Positions 8,727 to 17,356 of a stretch of 44,038 nucleotides of DNA are shown here, piece after piece; positions within the stretch are counted from its first letter, which is position 1, and each line of letters opens with the position of its first letter. This DNA is from Lachnospiraceae bacterium (lineage in GTDB: Bacteria; Bacillota; Clostridia; Lachnospirales; Lachnospiraceae): contig JAAUZE010000030.1 in assembly GCA_014804755.1 (NCBI GenBank), forward strand, positions 1-44,038. The letters are read 5' to 3'. The notes under the pieces are model-generated. The model had not been told where the DNA came from and did not search any database. It was given only the letters and a program-made list of their open reading frames with translations. The position numbers and the translations under genes were made by a program.

Positions 8727-9836
8727 ATGGAAGAACGGATCACGGTCATGATGAACAAGAAACCGAAGTATGACATCGTATATCACACAGATTTTCATGC
8801 GCTGCCAAAGGAGCTTGCGGGGATGGAGATTTCTTCACGCAGACTTTGCATCGTTACAGATTCTCAGGTCAAAGAGTTGTATGCGAATACGCTTGTTACG
8901 CTGCTTACCCCGCATGCAAAACAGGTGGATGTGTTTGCGTTTCCGGCGGGAGAGGCCTCTAAGACGCTGGATACGGTGCGTGAAATCTATGCTTATCTGA
9001 TCGAACATCATTATGACAGAAAGGATATGCTCCTTGCGCTCGGAGGCGGGGTGGTCGGTGACATTACCGGTTATACGGCGGCGACCTATCTGCGCGGCAT
9101 CGAATTTATCCAGATACCGACCACGCTGATCGCGCAGTCGGACAGCTCGATCGGCGGAAAAACGGGCGTTGATTTTGACGGCTACAAAAATATGGTTGGC
9201 GCATTTTATATGCCGAGTCTGGTCTACATGAATATCGCGGCGTTAAAGACCTTGGATGACAGACAATTTTATTCCGGTTTTGCCGAGGTGATGAAGCATG
9301 GGCTGATCAAAGACGCCATGTTTTATGAGTGGCTGCTGGAGAATATGTATGAAATTCATGACAGAGATACGGATGTGTTGAAAGAAATGGTCATGCGCAG
9401 CTGTATGGTAAAGAAGTTGGTCGTGGAAAAAGATCCGACCGAGAAGGGAGACCGCGCGCTTCTTAATTTCGGGCATACGGTCGGGCATGCGATTGAAAAA
9501 TATAAAAATTTTGAGCTGATGCACGGGGAATGTATCGCTTTAGGCTTTGTTGCGGCGGCCTTTATCTCGTGGAAGCGAGAGCTGTTATCCATGGAGGAAT
9601 ATTATGAGATACGGGATATGCTTGTCCCGTTCAACCTTCCGATCAGCATCGATCATATTGAGCCTGACAAGATCGTGGCACTCACAAAATCGGATAAGAA
9701 GATGGAGCATGATAAGATCCGGTTTGTTCTTTTAAAAAAGATCGGAAAGGCTGTCATTGAAACGAATGTTACGGAACAGGAAATACTGGACGCGGTCCAG
9801 GAAATCTATTTTGATGAAGAGGATGAGCGTGCATGA
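8727..9836 (+). CDS. aroB: 3-dehydroquinate synthase
   Basis: Second step of the shikimate pathway: DAHP to 3-dehydroquinate, NAD and divalent-metal dependent, cytoplasmic. 369 aa. Visible hallmarks: GGGVVGDITGYTAATYLRG (NAD/glycine-rich region), IPTTLIAQSDSSIGGKTGVD, and metal ligands in FAEVMKHGLI, NFGHTVGHAIE and MHGECIALGF. No other aro gene is in the window; it is instead coupled by a 4-bp overlap to lspA. Confidence 0.96.
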   Translation: MEERITVMMNKKPKYDIVYHTDFHALPKELAGMEISSRRLCIVTDSQVKELYANTLVTLLTPHAKQVDVFAFPAGEASKTLDTVREIYAYLIEHHYDRKDMLLALGGGVVGDITGYTAATYLRGIEFIQIPTTLIAQSDSSIGGKTGVDFDGYKNMVGAFYMPSLVYMNIAALKTLDDRQFYSGFAEVMKHGLIKDAMFYEWLLENMYEIHDRDTDVLKEMVMRSCMVKKLVVEKDPTEKGDRALLNFGHTVGHAIEKYKNFELMHGECIALGFVAAAFISWKRELLSMEEYYEIRDMLVPFNLPISIDHIEPDKIVALTKSDKKMEHDKIRFVLLKKIGKAVIETNVTEQEILDAVQEIYFDEEDERA

Positions 9837-10393
9837 GCAGAAAGAAAATAAAGCGTTTAGTATTGGATCTTCTGTTGTTTATCGTGCTGGTAGCGATTGA
9901 TCAGGGAACCAAATACCTTGCGGTGGTGCAATTAAAGGATCGTGCGCCTGTGCCGATCATTGACGGCGTGTTTGAACTGCACTATCTGGAAAACCGGGGA
10001 GCGGCGTTTGGTATGCTGCAAAACCAAAAAGTATTTTTCATTTTTATTGCGGTGGTGATCTTTGCTGCAATCTGCTATGTGCTGTTCCGCATGCCTGACA
10101 AGAAACGGTACCGCAGCATGAATTTCTTCTGCGTTTTGATCGCATCGGGCGCGGTCGGCAATATGATAGACCGGTTCCGCTGTGATTATGTGGTTGATTT
10201 TCTGTACTTTGTGTTGATCCGGTTCCCAATCTTTAATGTGGCGGACATTTATGTGACCTGTGCAACGATATTGCTCGCGATTTTTCTGCTGTTTGTATAT
10301 AAGGATGAGGAGCTTCGCTTTTTGAGCGTTCGTCCGAAGAAGTACCGCGAGGTAACAAATGAACCGGTAAAAAAGGACAAGGAGCAGGGATAG
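9833..10393 (+). CDS. lspA: Lipoprotein signal peptidase (SPase II)
   Basis: Aspartic membrane protease that removes signal peptides from prolipoproteins. 186 aa with four predicted transmembrane segments. Conserved boxes are present: IDQGTKY, LENRGAAFGML, GAVGNMIDRFR with VVDFL (first catalytic Asp), and FNVADIYVT (second catalytic Asp). The C-terminus carries a charged tail rich in Lys. Overlaps aroB by ATGA and leads into the pseudouridine synthase gene 6 bp later, so the three are one operon. Confidence 0.95.
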   Translation: MSRKKIKRLVLDLLLFIVLVAIDQGTKYLAVVQLKDRAPVPIIDGVFELHYLENRGAAFGMLQNQKVFFIFIAVVIFAAICYVLFRMPDKKRYRSMNFFCVLIASGAVGNMIDRFRCDYVVDFLYFVLIRFPIFNVADIYVTCATILLAIFLLFVYKDEELRFLSVRPKKYREVTNEPVKKDKEQG

Positions 10394-10399
10394 GACGCT

Positions 10400-11308
10400 A
10401 TGAAGGAATATCGGTTTCAGGTATCCGGCGAGCTTTCGGGAGAACGGGTGGATAAGGCGTTGACTGCACTGGTCGATTTTCTTTCGCGCTCGTATATTCA
10501 AAAGCAGATCAAAGCGGGCGGGGTGACGATCGACGGGATGCCGGTGAAAGCGGGCGCGCGTGTGGCGGAAGGAGACGAGCTTACCATATATGTTCCCGAT
10601 TCCGTGCAGCCGGATATCAAGCCTGAGCCAATCCCGCTTGCTATTTTATATGAGGATGAAGATGTACTTGTAGTCAACAAACCGAAGGGGATGGTCGTCC
10701 ATCCTGCTGCGGGACATTATGACGGCACGCTTGTCAATGCCGTTATGTATCATTGCGGGGATAGTCTTTCCGGGATCAACGGTGTTCTGCGCCCCGGTAT
10801 CGTACACCGCATTGATAAGGATACGACCGGTTCCGTCATCATCTGCAAGAATGATGCGGCACATCTTTCTCTTGCGCAGCAGTTGAAAGAGCATCATGTA
10901 ACAAGGGCGTATCATGCGATCTGCCACGGTATTATTGAGCAGGAGACCGGCGTGATCGATACCCTGATCGGAAGGGATACAAAGGACCGTAAAAAAATGG
11001 CAGTTCAGGAGGTGAACGGGAAACGCGCTGTTACGCATTATCGGGTTTTACAACGTTTTGACGATTATACTTATGTGGAATGCCGTTTGGAGACAGGAAG
11101 GACCCATCAGATCCGTGTCCATATGGCGAGTATCGGGCATCCTCTTTTAGGGGATGAGGTGTATGGGATGAGAAAATGCCCGTTCCGCCTGCAGGGACAG
11201 ACATTACATGCAAAGCTGCTCGGCTTTATTCATCCGAGGAGCGGGGAGTATATTGAAACGGACGCTCCACTGCCGGAATATTTTCAGCATTTACTGGACA
11301 TTCTGTGA
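10400..11308 (+). CDS. RluD-family pseudouridine synthase
   Basis: Isomerises uridines in rRNA (probably 23S). 302 aa. N-terminal S4 RNA-binding domain (about residues 12-75, GERVDKALTAL...YIQKQIKAGGVTIDG), then the catalytic domain with HRIDKDTTGSVII containing the nucleophilic Asp, and GRTHQIRVHMASIGHPLLGD near the end. The lspA-rluD order is frequent in Firmicutes; the family member is often named YlyB/RluD. Confidence 0.93.
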   Translation: MKEYRFQVSGELSGERVDKALTALVDFLSRSYIQKQIKAGGVTIDGMPVKAGARVAEGDELTIYVPDSVQPDIKPEPIPLAILYEDEDVLVVNKPKGMVVHPAAGHYDGTLVNAVMYHCGDSLSGINGVLRPGIVHRIDKDTTGSVIICKNDAAHLSLAQQLKEHHVTRAYHAICHGIIEQETGVIDTLIGRDTKDRKKMAVQEVNGKRAVTHYRVLQRFDDYTYVECRLETGRTHQIRVHMASIGHPLLGDEVYGMRKCPFRLQGQTLHAKLLGFIHPRSGEYIETDAPLPEYFQHLLDIL

Positions 11309-11383
11309 TTTTTGTAACGGTGGTCTGCGTCAGGAGGATTTTGTCGAAGATTAGCGGTAATTTCTGTAAGATTGGTATTTCGG

Positions 11384-11412
11384 TTGAAAGAATGCAGAAT
11401 ATCGCATATACT
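11384..11412 (+). promoter_or_regulatory. Sigma-A-type promoter for the cytidylate-kinase-like gene
   Basis: TTGAAA (11384-11389), 17-bp spacer, TATACT (11407-11412), about 25 nt of leader before ATG 11445. Confidence 0.75.
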
Positions 11413-11444
11413 ATTCTTACATTAAAACAAGAAATGAGGTGTGA

Positions 11445-12077
11445 ATGATGGAAACGATTATTACGATCGGAAGACAGTTCGGCTCAAACGGTCATGAGAT
11501 CGGCAGAGAGCTGGCGGAGCATTACGGGATTGCGTATTATGATAAGGCACTGCTGACACGGGCGGCAAAGGAAAGCGGTTTTTGCGAGGAGATGATCAAG
11601 AGTAACGATGAGCGTCCGACCAATTCTTTTTTATATAATTTGGTGATGGATACCTACTCGTTCGGCTATAACGCATCTTCTTTTGTGGATATGCCGATCA
11701 GTCAGAAGGTATTCCTTGCGCAGTTTGATACGATCAAGAAGATCGCGAACGAGGGACCGTGTGTGATCGTCGGAAGATGTGCGGATTATGCGCTCGCCGA
11801 TTATCCAAACTGTGTGCATGTCTTTATCAGTGCGGACGAGGATTTTAAGCTGAAAAATATCATGGAGAGTCATCAGCTTACGGCTGCGAAGGCGAAGGAT
11901 ATGATGATCAAAAAGGATAAACAGCGTCAAAGCTATTACAATTATTACTCTTCTAAGAAGTGGGGCAGGGCGGACAGCTACGACTTAACATTAAATAGCG
12001 CAAAGCTTGGGGTGAAAGGCTCCGTGGAATTGTTGATCTGCTATATTGAGGAGTTTGAGAAACTACGTAAACAATAG
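11445..12077 (+). CDS. Cytidylate kinase-like family protein
   Basis: 210 aa. The N-terminus (ITIGRQFGSNGHEIGRELAEHYGIAYYDKALL) matches the P-loop-containing cytidylate-kinase-like family, with a degenerate Walker A (GRQFGSNGHEIG) rather than GxxxxGK[ST]. Later CVIVGRCADYAL and LTLNSAKLGV fit the same family. It is not the housekeeping Cmk. Substrate is unknown; nucleotide phosphoryl transfer is inferred from the fold. ATG 11445 or 11448 are both possible, with GAGGTG upstream. Own promoter; monocistronic or read into the lysozyme gene. Confidence 0.8.
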   Translation: MMETIITIGRQFGSNGHEIGRELAEHYGIAYYDKALLTRAAKESGFCEEMIKSNDERPTNSFLYNLVMDTYSFGYNASSFVDMPISQKVFLAQFDTIKKIANEGPCVIVGRCADYALADYPNCVHVFISADEDFKLKNIMESHQLTAAKAKDMMIKKDKQRQSYYNYYSSKKWGRADSYDLTLNSAKLGVKGSVELLICYIEEFEKLRKQ

Positions 12078-12104
12078 CTGAAAATGGATTGGAGTACATA
12101 AGGA

Positions 12105-13751
12105 ATGAGAATAACGAAAGAAAGGGAACGGAAAGCGGGACGCTTTTTTAAAAAAGGTATCCGGCGCATGCTTGCGCTGTTATGCTGTATCTGTATGCTT
12201 CCCATGGGGGATTTGGAGGTCGAGGCGAAGAATGAAGGTACAGCGATCAGCATTGGAATTGACGTATCAAGGTATCAGGGAGATATTAACTGGGCAGCGG
12301 TAGCTGCCTGCGGTGTGCAGTATGCCTTTGTCAGGGTCGGTTCGGTCAGGTACGGCATCGACACAAAATTTGACCAGAATATGAGACAGGCCGCGGCAAA
12401 CGGCGTTAAGACCGGTGTGTATATTTATTCGTATGCGACAACACCGCAGGAGGCGGCTGCGGAAGCTTTATTTGTGATTCAGGCAATCTCAAACTATACG
12501 ATCAGCATGCCTGTTGCCATTGACATTGAGGATTCCGTACAACGCACGCTTACGCCCGCACAGCTTGCTGAGATCGCAAATACATTTTGCGCGATCGTTG
12601 AAAATGCGGGCTATTATCCGATTGTATATGGCAGTAAAAACTGGTATACGAATTATATCGGACCGATTGCATATGACAAATGGGTCGCGCAGTACAATAC
12701 GTCCTGTGATATTGAAGACGCTGCATTTTGGCAGGCAACCAGCAAGGGCGCTATTCCGGGAATCGCCGGAGCTGTTGATATTGACTATCAGTATAAGGAT
12801 TTATCCGCAAGCATTGTTGCAAACGGCTTTGTGTTCCGAAAGGGATTTTACTATTTTTATGAGAACTATAAGATGAAGACCAATAGTCTGCTTCAGTTTA
12901 ACGGCGGAATTTATTACGTCGATGCGTTTGGACGGCGTGTTTCCGGTCTGGCACAGCTTGCAGACGGCATTTATTATTTTGATGAGAATGGCTTGATGCA
13001 GTTTGGCTGGCAGAATTTGGCGGGCAATACCTATTATTTTGGAACAGAAGGAAAAATGGCGATCGGCATGCAGCAGATCGGCGATTCGATCTATCTGTTC
13101 GATACGAACGGCTGTATGTATAGAGGATGGCTTGCGGCGGACAATCTGTTCTATTTCTACGAGGATGGTCATATGGCGATCGGCTTATCGGCAATCGCTT
13201 CGGATTTGTATTACTTTAATGAGAACGGATACCTACAGGTGGGATGGCAGAATATCGGCGGTCAGCTCTATTATTTCAATCCGGCGGATGCGAAGATGGC
13301 GTTCGGCTTTGTCAACGATGGCACCGGTATTTACTATACAAATGAAAGCGGACAGATGCAGACCGGATTGATCGCTGTCGGCAGCGATGTGTATTACATG
13401 GGTACGGACGGAAGAATGCAGTTCGGAATGCAGAACATCGGCGGTGAGATGTATTTCTTTAATGCGGAAGGTAAGCGTCAGGTGGGCTTTGTAAGCGACG
13501 GCGTTTCCGTATACTATTTTGACCCGGCGACGGGAGCGATGGCAAAGGGATGGACAATCATCGGTGATTCAATGTATTGCTTTGACCCGGCAACAGGGCA
13601 AATGTATGTCGGATTGCACCAGATCGGAGAGTTCCTCTATCTGTTTGATGCAGAGGGACGTTTGATCATCAATCAACAGTTGGAGATCAGCGGCACACTC
13701 TACATCAGTGATGCGAACGGCTGCGTGACAGCAGTGATACCAATCGAATAA
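12105..13751 (+). CDS. Secreted GH25 lysozyme with choline/cell-wall-binding repeats
   Basis: Exported muramidase predicted to cleave peptidoglycan glycan strands. 548 aa. Signal peptide at residues 1-41 (basic n-region, LALLCCICMLPM, cleavage near VEA-KN). GH25 domain about 48-235 with GIDVSRYQGDINW and the acidic VAIDIED motif holding the catalytic residues. The remaining 300 residues are about 15 consecutive 20-residue repeats of the form Y-Y-F-(D/N)-x-x-G-x-(M/L)-x-x-G, i.e. CW_binding_1/glucan-binding-like, for anchoring to wall polymers. Self-wall remodelling or attack on competitors are both possible. Confidence 0.9.
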   Translation: MRITKERERKAGRFFKKGIRRMLALLCCICMLPMGDLEVEAKNEGTAISIGIDVSRYQGDINWAAVAACGVQYAFVRVGSVRYGIDTKFDQNMRQAAANGVKTGVYIYSYATTPQEAAAEALFVIQAISNYTISMPVAIDIEDSVQRTLTPAQLAEIANTFCAIVENAGYYPIVYGSKNWYTNYIGPIAYDKWVAQYNTSCDIEDAAFWQATSKGAIPGIAGAVDIDYQYKDLSASIVANGFVFRKGFYYFYENYKMKTNSLLQFNGGIYYVDAFGRRVSGLAQLADGIYYFDENGLMQFGWQNLAGNTYYFGTEGKMAIGMQQIGDSIYLFDTNGCMYRGWLAADNLFYFYEDGHMAIGLSAIASDLYYFNENGYLQVGWQNIGGQLYYFNPADAKMAFGFVNDGTGIYYTNESGQMQTGLIAVGSDVYYMGTDGRMQFGMQNIGGEMYFFNAEGKRQVGFVSDGVSVYYFDPATGAMAKGWTIIGDSMYCFDPATGQMYVGLHQIGEFLYLFDAEGRLIINQQLEISGTLYISDANGCVTAVIPIE

Positions 13752-13771
13752 CAATCCTAAATACCGTCTTG

Positions 13772-13809
13772 AAAAAGAAATGATTCTTTACGGAGTCATT
13801 TCTTTTTTT
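13772..13809 (+). terminator. Rho-independent terminator after the lysozyme gene
   Basis: Stem AAAAAGAAATGA/TCATTTCTTTTT with the loop in between (13784-13795) and a T-run to 13808. It lies just ahead of the ABC transporter ATPase start. Confidence 0.85.
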
Positions 13810-13836
13810 GACACTCATGTTAGCAGGGAAAAGAGA

Positions 13837-14499
13837 ATGAACGAAAAAGAGAAAATACTGGAAGCAAACGAAGTGTACAAGGTCTATCGGGGGCGTCCCA
13901 TTATCAGGAAGGCGACGCTTACGCTGCATGCGGGAGAGTGTGCACTGATAACGGGAGATAACGGCAGCGGAAAGACAACGCTGATCCGGCTGCTTTCCGG
14001 TATGGCACAGCCGACAATGGGGACTGTTTGGTTACGACCCAAACTGTCTATGCAGTTTAAGCCGGCAGATGTCGAGAAAAATATCGGATTACCTGCATTT
14101 GCATTTCTGCTCAGTTTGGCAAGAGTCGATGGTTATTCCAGCGGGGAGGCAAAAACTGTGTGCAAGGCAATGTTTGCGCACTATTATCTGTCAGGGCTTG
14201 AAAACGTTGCCGTGAGCAAGCTTCCCGACAGTGCCTATCGGAAGCTCATGCTGGCACAGGCGATGCTGAAACCGTGCGATCTGCTGTTTTTGGATGAACC
14301 GTTTATGGGACTTGACTACGATACACGGAAGCTGCTATTTGCGGATATGATGAAATTAAAACAGCAGAATACGGCAATTCTGATGGCCTGCTCTCATCAT
14401 GACGAAATGGAGGGCTGGGAAGCACTGGTTGATAAAATCTGGCATATTGAACATGGCGAGATAAAGGAGAAACACAATGAGAGCATTACTTCGCTTTAA
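13837..14499 (+). CDS. ABC transporter ATP-binding protein
   Basis: 220 aa. Walker A GDNGSGKTTL, Walker B LLFLDEPFMGLD and an H-loop (CSHHDEM) are intact, but the LSGGQ signature is replaced by a degenerate LPDSAYRKLMLAQAM, and the Q-loop region is unusual. ATG 13837 (MNEKEKIL) is preferred over the upstream in-frame ATG 13780, which lies inside the terminator; AGGGAAAAGAG precedes it. It overlaps the permease gene by 23 bp. Together they form a small exporter-type transporter; the substrate is unknown. No regulator or immunity gene is next to it. Confidence 0.85.
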   Translation: MNEKEKILEANEVYKVYRGRPIIRKATLTLHAGECALITGDNGSGKTTLIRLLSGMAQPTMGTVWLRPKLSMQFKPADVEKNIGLPAFAFLLSLARVDGYSSGEAKTVCKAMFAHYYLSGLENVAVSKLPDSAYRKLMLAQAMLKPCDLLFLDEPFMGLDYDTRKLLFADMMKLKQQNTAILMACSHHDEMEGWEALVDKIWHIEHGEIKEKHNESITSL

Positions 14500-15196
14500 T
14501 TTTTTGATGTATCTGTGGAATCTTCATTTTATACTTCCGTTTTCGTTTGTGATTGTTTACTCCGGGTTACTGTATGTGTTGTCGATATACCTTTTTTCGA
14601 ACTGCTTTGTGATTTCTACGGCGCTTCTTTTTGTGATCTCTTTATTGGATGGATTCTACGCTTACAAACTATGCCATGATAGCATGCAGGCAATCTTAAT
14701 GCTGAAAACCGGAAGCGCAGTGAAATATTATATTTCAAGGGAACTGCTGCTTGTATTGCTTTCCGTCCAGTATACGGTATTAATTCTGCTGTATCCGAGC
14801 ATTGTTTCAATGCTTGGTGGCGGGAAGCTTTCGAGGATCGTCACCGATCTGACCGCGATTCTGTTCCTTCATCTGTTTGTGGCGCTTTGCGGCTATGAGA
14901 TCGGCAGTCTGTTTCAGCCGAAGATGCTAGGGCGGCGTGTGCCTGCCGCGCTGTTGATGCTTGGCACAATTGCAGGCATATTTTTGCGGCAGGAATTGTC
15001 CGTGATCCCGGTCATCAAATGTCTGTTCTGGATATTCCCGCCAATCGCGAAGCTGCTGCAGCTGGTGCATGACAGAGAGAATTTTTTCACCGCCGAAATG
15101 GGATCTATGATCATACAGCTTTTTCTTTATATATCGCTCGTGCTTGCCGGAAAAGCGTATTTGCAAAACCGTAGGAAATGGGCAATCTATGAATAG
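14477..15196 (+). CDS. ABC transporter membrane subunit (uncharacterised)
   Basis: 239 aa, strongly hydrophobic with about six membrane segments (for example ILPFSFVIVYSGLLYVLSIYLF, LLLVLLSVQYTVLILLY, IIQLFLYISLVLAGKAYL). Its own AAGGAG lies 9 nt before ATG 14477 inside the ATPase gene, so the two are translationally coupled. I recognise no named family; the role as permease of the preceding ATPase is inferred from hydropathy and overlap. Confidence 0.7.
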   Translation: MRALLRFNFLMYLWNLHFILPFSFVIVYSGLLYVLSIYLFSNCFVISTALLFVISLLDGFYAYKLCHDSMQAILMLKTGSAVKYYISRELLLVLLSVQYTVLILLYPSIVSMLGGGKLSRIVTDLTAILFLHLFVALCGYEIGSLFQPKMLGRRVPAALLMLGTIAGIFLRQELSVIPVIKCLFWIFPPIAKLLQLVHDRENFFTAEMGSMIIQLFLYISLVLAGKAYLQNRRKWAIYE

Positions 15197-15282
15197 GCGT
15201 AAAAGAGGAACCGGATGAACGGAAAGGGAATTGTAATCCTTATTGGCAACGCGGAATGGGAAAGCAAGGACGTATCGGGCGT

Positions 15283-15318
15283 GTTACAATTGTAACCATA
15301 TTTCATGTGTGGTATAAT
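15283..15318 (+). promoter_or_regulatory. Promoter with overlapping palindrome for the candidate ncRNA
   Basis: TTGTAA (15290-15295), 17-bp spacer, TATAAT (15313-15318). The perfect 14-bp palindrome GTTACAATTGTAAC (15283-15296) covers the -35 element, suggesting a repressor site. Predicted transcript start near 15325. Confidence 0.7.
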
Positions 15319-15324
15319 AATATG

Positions 15325-15535
15325 TCAGTAGGAAATCAAGCGCGAACGCAGCGAGCATATCTCATTTTCCAAAACATGTTTCGTGGCGGCAGTCTGCCGC
15401 ACGCATGAGCTTTCGGGTAAGGGAGTGTCAGGGAAAGTGGCAGGCAGTTGAAAATGCCTTCGCAAACGCTGATTGTCAGGCAAGAAAAGAACATCCGCCG
15501 CCTCGATGGAAGGATGTTCTTTTCTTGTAATAAAA
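15325..15535 (+). ncRNA. Structured non-coding RNA of about 210 nt, 6S-like outline
   Basis: The stretch has a strong promoter, no convincing ORF, and ends in a 16-bp perfect hairpin (15481-15496/15512-15527). Inside it, CATTTTCC (15363-15370) pairs with GGAAAGTG (15432-15439), enclosing a hairpin CGTG(G)CGGCA-GTC-TGCCGCACG (about 15382-15402). AATCAAGCG near the 5' end can pair with CGCTGATT near the 3' end. A small hairpin GGCA..TGCC sits on the 3' side of the open middle. A closing stem, a large internal bubble and an apical stem is the layout of 6S RNA, but I cannot confirm the family from sequence alone. SRP RNA, tmRNA and RNase P signatures are absent. Confidence 0.55.
15481..15535 (+). 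terminator. Terminator of the candidate ncRNA
   Basis: 16-bp perfect stem (15481-15496/15512-15527) followed by TAATAAAAAAATTTT. The tract is not a pure T-run, so termination efficiency is uncertain; the arm may also belong to the mature RNA. Confidence 0.65.
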
Positions 15536-15563
15536 AAATTTTGAAAAAAAGTGAAGTTACATC

Positions 15564-15592
15564 TTGTCAAACCGATAGAAAGCCGATATAAT
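15564..15592 (+). promoter_or_regulatory. Promoter for tRNA-Thr
   Basis: TTGTCA (15564-15569), 17-bp spacer, TATAAT (15587-15592); the tRNA begins 18 nt after the -10 box. Confidence 0.85.
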
Positions 15593-15609
15593 AATATTCG
15601 TTGTGACAG

Positions 15610-15682
<73 letters not shown>

Positions 15683-15683
15683 T

Positions 15684-15715
15684 AAAAAGTTCCGCTTTAT
15701 GCGGAACTTTTTTTG
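15684..15715 (+). terminator. Bidirectional terminator between tRNA-Thr and the convergent permease gene
   Basis: Perfect 12-bp stem AAAAAGTTCCGC/GCGGAACTTTTT (15684-15695/15701-15712) with T-run. The last codons and stop of the minus-strand permease lie within it, so it serves both strands. Confidence 0.9.
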
Positions 15716-16512
15716 TGGTTAATCAGTCTGTCAAACAGATCGATGATGACAAAAAGCAGGACCGCGATCAGGCAGAGAAGAACGAGCGAGGTAATGACCA
15801 TGCTCATTTTGAAGGTCTGCGTGCCGTAAATGATCAGATAACCGAGTCCGCATCTTGCGGCGAGAAATTCTCCGATCACGACACCGACAAGCGAAAGGCC
15901 GATATTGACCTTCATCGTACTGATGATCAGCGGGATACTGCCCGGTAAAATGACTTTTCTCAGCACATCCCGTTTTGTTCCTCCGAGCGCATATACAAGG
16001 CGGATTTTCCCCTCATCGGTCTGCTTAAAACCGGTGTAGAGGCTGATGATCGCACCGAAGAGAGCGACGCTGATGCCGGCGACAATGATCGTCTTCATAC
16101 CGGTACCGAGCCAGACAATAAAAAGCGGCGCAAGCGCAGATTTCGGAAGACTGTTTAATACGACAAGATAGGGCTCAAATATTGTGGATAATCTGTCAAA
16201 ATACCAGAAAAGTACGGCAATGACAAGACTGATGAGCACCACAAGCGCAAAGCTTAAGAGAATTTCCAGCAATGTGACGCGGATGTGCATAAGGAGCCCG
16301 TTATTTTTTATTAAAGTCCGCAGACTTTTCATGATCAGGGACGGCGAACTGAAAAAAAACGAATCCACTATACCGAGCGCCGTTGTTACCTCCCACTGAA
16401 TGAAAAAGAACAGAAACACGAGAATCTGTATGCTTCTGTTCAACATCCGGTTTCGTTTCCATTTTTTTTCATATAGGATCTGTTCGGGTGACTGTCTATT
16501 GTTCTTTTCCAT
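15697..16512 (-). CDS. NitT/TauT-type ABC transporter permease
   Basis: Inner-membrane subunit of an uptake ABC transporter of the SsuC/TauC/ThiX group. 271 aa from ATG at 16512 (MEKNNRQ), which has GGGAGG 7-8 nt upstream; a longer in-frame start at 16533 is less likely. About six membrane segments; the EAA loop reads ALGGTKRDVLRKVILPGSIPLIIS. It overlaps the upstream ATPase gene by 17 bp. No periplasmic binding protein is present next to it, so the substrate (aliphatic sulfonate, pyrimidine precursor or other) cannot be deduced. Confidence 0.88.
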   Translation of the reverse strand: MEKNNRQSPEQILYEKKWKRNRMLNRSIQILVFLFFFIQWEVTTALGIVDSFFFSSPSLIMKSLRTLIKNNGLLMHIRVTLLEILLSFALVVLISLVIAVLFWYFDRLSTIFEPYLVVLNSLPKSALAPLFIVWLGTGMKTIIVAGISVALFGAIISLYTGFKQTDEGKIRLVYALGGTKRDVLRKVILPGSIPLIISTMKVNIGLSLVGVVIGEFLAARCGLGYLIIYGTQTFKMSMVITSLVLLCLIAVLLFVIIDLFDRLINHKKSSA

Positions 16513-17263
16513 GAAGTTCCTCCCATAATTCATTAAAATATGCAGAAAATTCAGGCGCCCTGCGAGCGGCGGCTGCTCCTGTTCCCTGTTTGGTAAGATG
16601 AATATCCATCACGCGCAGCACGGTTGCCGGGCGTGCGGAAAGTACTAAAATGCGATCCGAGAGCGCAACTGCCTCAGACAGATCATGCGTGACAAGGATC
16701 GCGGTCTTTTTTTCCTGTTTGATAATATCTACAATATCGGATGAAACCGTCAGCCGCGTCTGATAGTCTAATGCCGAAAACGGTTCGTCCAGCAATAACA
16801 GCTCCGGATCACAGACGAGTGTCCGTATGAGTGCCGCGCGCTGACGCATGCCGCCGGACAATTCGTTCGGATAGCTGTTTTGAAACGGTTCCAGTCCGTA
16901 TTGGCGAAGCAGTTCTTTTGCCGCCTCGCGCCGCTCCTTTGTATTTTTATGACGCAGCTCGAGTCCCAACAGAACATTTTTATAGATCGTGCGCCATTCA
17001 AACAACTGGTCGTGTTGCAGCATATAGCCGATTCCGGAAGGATTGTTTTTTAAGCTGTCCGAAAAATGAAGCGCGCCGGACTGCGGTTTGATCAGCCCCG
17101 CGATCATGGACAACAACGTCGTTTTTCCGCAGCCGGAAGGTCCGACGATCGAAAAAAATTCTCCCTCATGAACGGTAAAAGAAATATTTTTTAACGCCTG
17201 CGTCTCACCCGATATGGTATGATAATGATATTGAACATCCTGAAATGAAAGAAGCGTATTCAT
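16496..17263 (-). CDS. NitT/TauT-type ABC transporter ATP-binding protein
   Basis: Energises the permease encoded just downstream. Walker A GPSGCGKTTLLS, signature LSGGMRQRAALIR, Walker B LLLLDEPFSALD and H-loop VTHDLSEA are intact and typical of SsuB/TauB. ATG 17263 (MNTLLSF) is preferred over 17275 because GAGG lies 7 nt ahead of it and overlaps the earlier ATG. Divergent from argH across 135 bp in which I see no riboswitch and only a weak minus-strand promoter. Confidence 0.92.
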   Translation of the reverse strand: MNTLLSFQDVQYHYHTISGETQALKNISFTVHEGEFFSIVGPSGCGKTTLLSMIAGLIKPQSGALHFSDSLKNNPSGIGYMLQHDQLFEWRTIYKNVLLGLELRHKNTKERREAAKELLRQYGLEPFQNSYPNELSGGMRQRAALIRTLVCDPELLLLDEPFSALDYQTRLTVSSDIVDIIKQEKKTAILVTHDLSEAVALSDRILVLSARPATVLRVMDIHLTKQGTGAAAARRAPEFSAYFNELWEELHGKEQ

Positions 17264-17327
17264 AGCCGACCTCATAATGATTATAGTTTATAGTATGAGA
17301 CCTCGTTAAAAAGTTCCTACCATTTTA

Positions 17328-17356
17328 TTGAAAAAAAGCAGTAAGCATGCTACAAT
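17328..17356 (+). promoter_or_regulatory. Promoter for argH
   Basis: TTGAAA (17328-17333), 17-bp spacer, TACAAT (17351-17356). I see no clear ARG box in the remaining leader. Confidence 0.75.

Noticed and set aside
15325-15535. SRP RNA, tmRNA or RNase P RNA as identity of the structured RNA
   Set aside because: The GGAAG-type SRP apical loop, the tmRNA Ala-acceptor ends and the RNase P core signature are all missing.
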